Below, piece by piece: positions 31,064-34,770 of a DNA stretch of 34,770 bases (position 1 is its first letter; every line of letters starts with the position of its first letter). Below the pieces are notes generated by a model. That model searched no databases. It was not told the DNA's origin and saw only the letters and a list, made by a program, of their open reading frames with translations. The position numbers were made by a program, and so were the translations under genes. The DNA comes from Streptomyces aurantiacus JA 4570 (GTDB taxonomy: Bacteria; Actinomycetota; Actinomycetes; Streptomycetales; Streptomycetaceae): the NCBI RefSeq assembly GCF_000414115.1, contig NZ_AOPZ01000224.1, forward strand, positions 1-34,770. Reading direction: 5' to 3'.

Positions 31064-31762
31064 TCAGTCCAGCGTCCGCGCCAGATAGGCCCGCAGCAGC
31101 ACCCGGATCTCCGCGACGACCGCCTCGTCCCCCGCCGGGTCGATGCGGAAGGCCAGGCGGAACAGCGCGTCGGCGGTCTCGACGGCGACCAGGAACGTGC
31201 GCCGCAGGGCCGGGTCGGGGGTGCGGTCGAGGTAGGCGGAGAGCAGGTCGGTGAGGCGGTCGGCGACGCGGTGGTTGGGGGCGGCCCCGGGGTCGCCGAC
31301 GGGGATCTGGGTGCCGAAGTCGACCAGGGAGAAGCCGGGGGCGGTGCGTTTCATGGCGAGGTACTCGTCGAGCAGCACGTCGAGGGCCGTGCGCCAGCCG
31401 GCCGACCCGGCCGCCGCGAGCCTGCGGGTGACCCGTTCGGCATAGCGCTCCAGGTTGCGCTGGGCCAGCGCGTCGACCAGGGCGCGCTTGTTGCCGAAGA
31501 AGCGGTAGACGGAGCCGATGGGCACGCCCGCGCGCTCCGCGACAAGGCGGGTGGTCAGGTCCTCGTAGCCCGTCTCGTCGAGGAGGTCCGCGCAGGCGTC
31601 GAGGATGCGGGTGAGGCGCTGGGCGCTGCGGCGCTGGACGGGGGCCCGGCGCAGGGCCGCGGGGGCGGGCGCGGGCGCGGCTGCGGGCGGGGACTCGGGG
31701 GCACGCCGTTCGGCCATCCCGGGAGATTCGGCCATCCCGGGAGAGTAGAGCACCGTTCCCAT
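31064..31762 (-). CDS. TetR-family regulator with Ala/Pro-rich N-terminus
   Basis: This 232-residue protein has a disordered Ala/Pro/Glu-rich extension of about 45 residues, a TetR helix-turn-helix (residues about 48-95: RILDACADLLDETGYEDLTTRLVAERAGVPIGSVYRFFGNK in outline) and a helical C-terminal domain. It precedes the molybdopterin oxidoreductase gene in the same direction, with a palindromic operator in between, so it likely represses that gene. ATG at 31762 follows AGAGGA. An 18-bp duplication in the extension repeats SPGMAE, offering alternative ATG starts at 31735 and 31717. Confidence 0.83.
   Translation of the reverse strand: MGTVLYSPGMAESPGMAERRAPESPPAAAPAPAPAALRRAPVQRRSAQRLTRILDACADLLDETGYEDLTTRLVAERAGVPIGSVYRFFGNKRALVDALAQRNLERYAERVTRRLAAAGSAGWRTALDVLLDEYLAMKRTAPGFSLVDFGTQIPVGDPGAAPNHRVADRLTDLLSAYLDRTPDPALRRTFLVAVETADALFRLAFRIDPAGDEAVVAEIRVLLRAYLARTLD
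31709..31744 (-). repeat. 18-bp perfect tandem duplication in the TetR N-terminus
   Basis: TTCGGCCATCCCGGGAGA is present twice in direct tandem (31709-31726 and 31727-31744). On the minus strand it encodes a repeated SPGMAE, so each unit carries an in-frame ATG. Confidence 0.9.
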
Positions 31763-31775
31763 GTGATCGATCCTC

Positions 31776-31818
31776 TTGCGCGAGGAAATCGCGAATCCTA
31801 CGGTGTTCCATAGGAATC
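31776..31818 (+). promoter_or_regulatory. hmgA promoter and inverted repeat
   Basis: TTGCGC (31776-31781), a 17-base spacer and TACGGT (31799-31804) form a plausible promoter for hmgA. GAATCCTA (31793-31800) and TAGGAATC (31811-31818) are an inverted repeat, 7 of 8 pairs with a ten-base gap, overlapping the -10 region. The downstream GntR-type protein or the divergent TetR could bind here. Confidence 0.5.
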
Positions 31819-31865
31819 AGGAGTCGGGGATCAGGGATCCCCGGCCGGGGAGCCGAGGAGCTGTC

Positions 31866-33212
31866 ATGAGCGGGGACCACCCCAGGGACGACGCACGCAA
31901 GACCGCCGAGGGGCTGAGCCACCTCTCCGGATTCGGCAACGAACACAGCTCGGAGGCCGTGCCCGGCGCCCTGCCGCACGGCCGCAACTCGCCCCAGCGC
32001 GCCCCCCTCGGGCTGTACGCGGAACAGCTCAGCGGCAGCGCGTTCACCGAGCCGCGCGCCCACAACCGCCGCTCCTGGCTGTATCGCATCCGCCCCTCGG
32101 CCGCCCACCCGGCGTTCACGCGGATCGACAACGGCGCGATCCGCACGGCCCCCTTCACCGAGACCGTCCCGGACCCCAACCGGCTGCGCTGGAACCCGCT
32201 GCCGGAGCCCGCGCCCGGCACGGACTGGCTGGCCGGCCTGTGGACGCTCGGCGGCAACGGCGACGCCACCCAGCGCACGGGCATGGCGGTGCACCTCTAC
32301 CACGCCAACTCCTCCATGAGCGACCGCGTGTTCAGCGACGCCGACGGCGAACTGCTCATCGTGCCCGAGCACGGCGGCCTGCTGCTGCGCACGGAGTTCG
32401 GCCTGCTGAGCGCCGAGCCCGGCCACGTCGCCCTGATCCCGCGCGGCGTCCGCTTCCGCGTGGAACTGCTCGACGCGAGTGCCCGGGGGTACGTCTGCGA
32501 GAACTACGGCGCGCCCTTCCAGCTCCCCGACCTCGGCCCGATCGGCGCCAACGGCCTCGCGAACGCCCGGGACTTCAAGGCCCCGGTGGCGGCGTACGAG
32601 GACGATTCAGACGCCGCGGGCCCGGTCCAGGTGGTCAACAAGTTCTGCGGCAACCTCTGGTCGGCCACGTACGGCCACTCCCCGCTCGACGTCGTGGCCT
32701 GGCACGGCAACCACGTCCCGTACGTGTACGACCTGCACCGCTTCAACGTCATCGGCAGCATCAGCTACGACCACCCGGACCCGTCGATCTTCACGGTGCT
32801 CACCTCGCCGTCGGACACCCCGGGCCTCGCGGGCGTCGACTTCGTCGTGTTCGCGCCGCGCTGGCTGGTGGGCGAGGACACCTTCCGGCCGCCGTACTTC
32901 CACCGGAACGTGATGAGCGAGTACATGGGCCTCATCGAGGGCGCGTACGACGCCAAGACTGCTGGAAAGGGGGGCTTTGTTCCGGGCGGCGGCTCCCTGC
33001 ACAACATGATGTCGGCGCACGGACCCGACCGTGAGACCTTCGAGCGGGCCAGCGCCGCCGAGCTGAAGCCGCAGAAGATCGACGACGGGCTTGCCTTCAT
33101 GTTCGAGACGCGCTGGCCCGTCACGGCCACCGAGCAGGCGGCGACGGCGGACCACCTGCAGCGCGCCTACGACGACGTGTGGCAGGGTCTGGAGCGTCAT
33201 TTCCGGCCGTAG
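31866..33212 (+). CDS. hmgA: Homogentisate 1,2-dioxygenase
   Basis: This 448-residue enzyme opens the aromatic ring of homogentisate to maleylacetoacetate in tyrosine and phenylalanine breakdown. The N-terminus shows the family signature LSGFGNEHSSEAVPGALP and SPQRAPLGLYAEQLSGSAF. The iron ligands are probably H346 and E352 (FHRNVMSEYMG) and H379 (SLHNMMSAHGPD). Length is normal. ATG at 31866 follows GAGGAG. Its operon partner is a GntR-family gene 52 bases downstream. Just before the last iron ligand, bases 32957-32983 use several rare A/T-ended codons (ACT GCT GGA … TTT GTT), unlike the rest of the gene. Confidence 0.95.
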   Translation: MSGDHPRDDARKTAEGLSHLSGFGNEHSSEAVPGALPHGRNSPQRAPLGLYAEQLSGSAFTEPRAHNRRSWLYRIRPSAAHPAFTRIDNGAIRTAPFTETVPDPNRLRWNPLPEPAPGTDWLAGLWTLGGNGDATQRTGMAVHLYHANSSMSDRVFSDADGELLIVPEHGGLLLRTEFGLLSAEPGHVALIPRGVRFRVELLDASARGYVCENYGAPFQLPDLGPIGANGLANARDFKAPVAAYEDDSDAAGPVQVVNKFCGNLWSATYGHSPLDVVAWHGNHVPYVYDLHRFNVIGSISYDHPDPSIFTVLTSPSDTPGLAGVDFVVFAPRWLVGEDTFRPPYFHRNVMSEYMGLIEGAYDAKTAGKGGFVPGGGSLHNMMSAHGPDRETFERASAAELKPQKIDDGLAFMFETRWPVTATEQAATADHLQRAYDDVWQGLERHFRP

Positions 33213-33264
33213 TTCCACCACTTCCGGCCGCCGTCCGCGTCCTCACGGAAGTACGGAGTTCCAC

Positions 33265-34014
33265 GTGACCGCTTTCGCCCCGGACTCGATCGTCCTGAAC
33301 CGAAAGCTGCCGCTCTGGTATCAGGTCTCGCAGTCGCTGCGCGCCTCGATACTCGGCCGGACGCCGGATGCCCCGCTGCGCCTGCCCACCGAGGAGCAGC
33401 TGGCGGGGCACTACGGCGTCAGCGTGCTGACCATGCGGCAGGCCCTCAAGGAGCTGGAGGACGAGGGCCTGATCACCCGGCACCGGCGGCGCGGCACGTT
33501 CATCGAGCCGGGGGCGCAGCGCGGCTCACCGGTGCGGCTGCTCGGCTCGGTGGACGCCATCGTGGCGCAGCAGTCCGGCATGGACACCAAGCTCCTGTCC
33601 CACGGGCAGGAGCCGGTGCCCGCCGAACTCGCCGAGTACTTCCCGGACGTGGACCACGTGGCGACGTACCACCGACTGCGCAGCGACACCAAGACCGGCG
33701 AGCCCACCAACCACGCCCGCAACCACATCCGCCCCGACCTCGCCGACCGCGTCGACCCCGCCGACCTGGAGCGCTGGCCGATGACGAAGGTGCTGCGGGA
33801 CGTGGTGGGCGTGGCCATCTCCCGGATCACCGACACCGTCGAGGCCCGCCTCGCCGACCCGGAGACCGCCCGCCTCCTCCAAGTGCCGCTGCTGAGCCCG
33901 ATCCTGCACTACACGGGGATCACGTACGACGAGCAGGGGCGGGCGCTGGACGTGGCGCGGATCCACTACCGCGGGGACCGGTTCTCGTTCACCGTCACCC
34001 TGGACGCGACCTGA
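33265..34014 (+). CDS. GntR-family (HutC/UTRA) regulator
   Basis: This 249-residue protein has an N-terminal winged helix-turn-helix (LPLWYQVSQSLRASIL then LPTEEQLAGHYGVSVLTMRQALKELEDEGLI, residues about 14-75, with RRRGTFIEP as the wing). Its C-terminal UTRA effector domain (residues about 90-249) identifies the HutC subfamily. Immediately downstream of hmgA, it probably regulates tyrosine degradation in response to an aromatic metabolite, an inference from position. GTG at 33265 is preceded by CGGAG. Confidence 0.87.
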   Translation: MTAFAPDSIVLNRKLPLWYQVSQSLRASILGRTPDAPLRLPTEEQLAGHYGVSVLTMRQALKELEDEGLITRHRRRGTFIEPGAQRGSPVRLLGSVDAIVAQQSGMDTKLLSHGQEPVPAELAEYFPDVDHVATYHRLRSDTKTGEPTNHARNHIRPDLADRVDPADLERWPMTKVLRDVVGVAISRITDTVEARLADPETARLLQVPLLSPILHYTGITYDEQGRALDVARIHYRGDRFSFTVTLDAT

Positions 34015-34039
34015 TGGCCGCCTCCAGGACCGTCGTACG

Positions 34040-34770
34040 ATGCCGGGCGTGACGCACGACGAAGCGCCGCTGCTCGCGGATCTCATGCCGTGGTCCGTCG
34101 CGCCTCTCAGGCCCGGGCGCGGGTGGCCGATGGCGCCGGACGCCGCGTCCCTGAAGGCCCGCTGGAACGCCTTCGTGCGCGCCGACGCGGCCGAGCGCGA
34201 GGTGTTGCTGCGGCCCACGCGGTCCCGGACCCTGCACACCGCCGTCGCGCAGCTGCCGGGCCACGACGTCGCCACCGTCCGGCTCGCGCGCGAGACGGGG
34301 CCGTGCCCCGAGCCCGTCCGCGTCCTGCACGGGCCCTTCGACGAGCAGTGGCTGATCCCCGACCACCGGCTCATCGACGTCGCCCGGCCCGAGCTGTGGC
34401 GCGTCCTCGGCGACGGGCAGCTCTTCCTCACCGAGCAGGGGTACGTCGCCGACCCCGGCGCGGGGCCCGCGGTCCTCGCGTCCGCGGTGCTCCCCGACGG
34501 CCGCTCGCCCGCCGGGCGGCCGGGCCGGATCCGCCCGCTGTTCCGGCGGCCCGGCGGGGCCGCGGCCCGGCGGGGCCGAACCCAATCTGGCGCCGGGGCT
34601 GTTGGGGTATCTCACGCGGTCGTACGGCGCCGAGGTCGCCGCCGAGGACGTGCTCGCGTGGGTCCTGGCCGCGGCGCGGGCCTCGGCGGCGGGGTGCGTG
34701 GTGCCGCTGCCCGCCGACGGCCGGGTGTGGGCGCGGGGCGTGGCGGCCGGGCGGCGGCTGCGGTGGCTGC
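34040..34770 (+). pseudogene. Type ISP restriction/modification protein, frameshifted and cut by the window end
   Basis: From ATG 34040 the frame reads a protein I recognise as the Streptomyces type ISP (LlaBIII C-terminal specificity domain-like) family: LLADLMPWSVAPLRPGRGWPMAPD, RPTRSRTLHTAVAQLPGH, ESGPCPEPVRVL-like text, GPFDEQWLIPDHRLID and RPELWRVL. The frame breaks at a perfect 16-bp duplication (34547-34578) and continues one frame over as EPNLAPGLLGYLTRSYGAEVAAEDVLAWVLAAARAS to the window end. Deleting one 16-bp unit joins the two parts seamlessly (LFRRPGGAEPNLAPG). The protein lacks methylase or helicase motifs in this part, so it may be a lone specificity-like domain. GTG at 34049 is an alternative start. 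Confidence 0.72.
34547..34578. repeat. 16-bp perfect tandem duplication that breaks the type ISP gene
   Basis: CGGCCCGGCGGGGCCG is present twice in direct tandem (34547-34562 and 34563-34578). The unit length is not a multiple of three, so the second copy shifts the downstream frame. Confidence 0.92.

Noticed and set aside
34040..34770. Complete restriction-modification defence island
   Set aside because: Only one frameshifted type ISP-like protein is present. No methylase motifs, helicase or nuclease genes are visible before the window ends.
1..34770. Prophage, integrative element or biosynthetic gene cluster
   Set aside because: There is no integrase, attachment-site duplication, tRNA, polyketide or peptide synthetase, and gene content is ordinary Streptomyces metabolism and regulation.

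Overview
The window is high-GC actinobacterial DNA, almost certainly Streptomyces: strong G/C third-position bias, GTG starts with GGAGG-type ribosome sites, dense short genes, GGGGGC-GGA-GCCCCC hairpins after genes, and a gene set (soxR, alcohol/aldehyde dehydrogenase pair, CitMHS citrate transporter, homogentisate dioxygenase, GntR regulator, type ISP protein) that I recall as clustered on Streptomyces chromosomes. It reads as ordinary chromosome, not a prophage, plasmid or antibiotic cluster. No tRNA, rRNA, CRISPR array or transposase was seen.

Layout. 1-2.7 kb: NUDIX hydrolase, two DUF202 membrane proteins, a quinone-oxidoreductase-like enzyme, and a histidine-rich metal-binding protein. 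2.8-6.9 kb: an acyl-CoA degradation module (APH-like kinase plus ACAD10/11-type dehydrogenase, a TetR regulator, a short-chain dehydrogenase, and the 24-codon remnant of an acyl-CoA ligase). 7-16 kb: a run of exported or membrane proteins (NamZ-type muramidase, erythromycin-esterase-like protein, penicillin-acylase-type Ntn hydrolase) with a LysR regulator carrying a TTA codon, a four-helix membrane protein and an alpha/beta hydrolase. 16-19.3 kb: a zinc-ribbon protein, an unrecognised protein, a BKACE-family enzyme and an Rnl5-type RNA ligase. 19.3-27.1 kb: soxR and a second lipid/alcohol region (MaoC hydratase, TetR, acyl-CoA dehydrogenase, TetR, Zn alcohol dehydrogenase, aldehyde dehydrogenase, broken MFS transporter). 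27-34.8 kb: citrate-metal transporter, molybdopterin oxidoreductase, TetR, hmgA, GntR regulator and a broken type ISP restriction/modification protein cut by the window end.

Regulation. Three TetR circuits can be inferred from shared operators. A 19-bp palindrome occurs between the acyl-CoA dehydrogenase and its divergent TetR (22321-22339) and again before the aldehyde dehydrogenase (25765-25783). A KstR2-like 15-mer occurs before maoC (19878-19892) and before its convergent TetR (21066-21080). An ATACCGAC-containing site occurs before the kinase/dehydrogenase operon (2846-2863), before the SDR (6866-6883) and, with different spacing, before the molybdopterin oxidoreductase (30991-31008).

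The most unusual feature is the number of short tandem duplications (periods about 15-26 bp). A perfect 16-bp duplication breaks the type ISP gene, and a 17-bp-period repeat breaks the MFS transporter. Others sit at gene ends, in regulatory gaps, or across the stop codons of a convergent pair. I did not find a convincing entirely new system; the best leads are the duplication pattern, the inferred TetR regulons, the RNA ligase neighbourhood and the LysR/membrane-protein pair.
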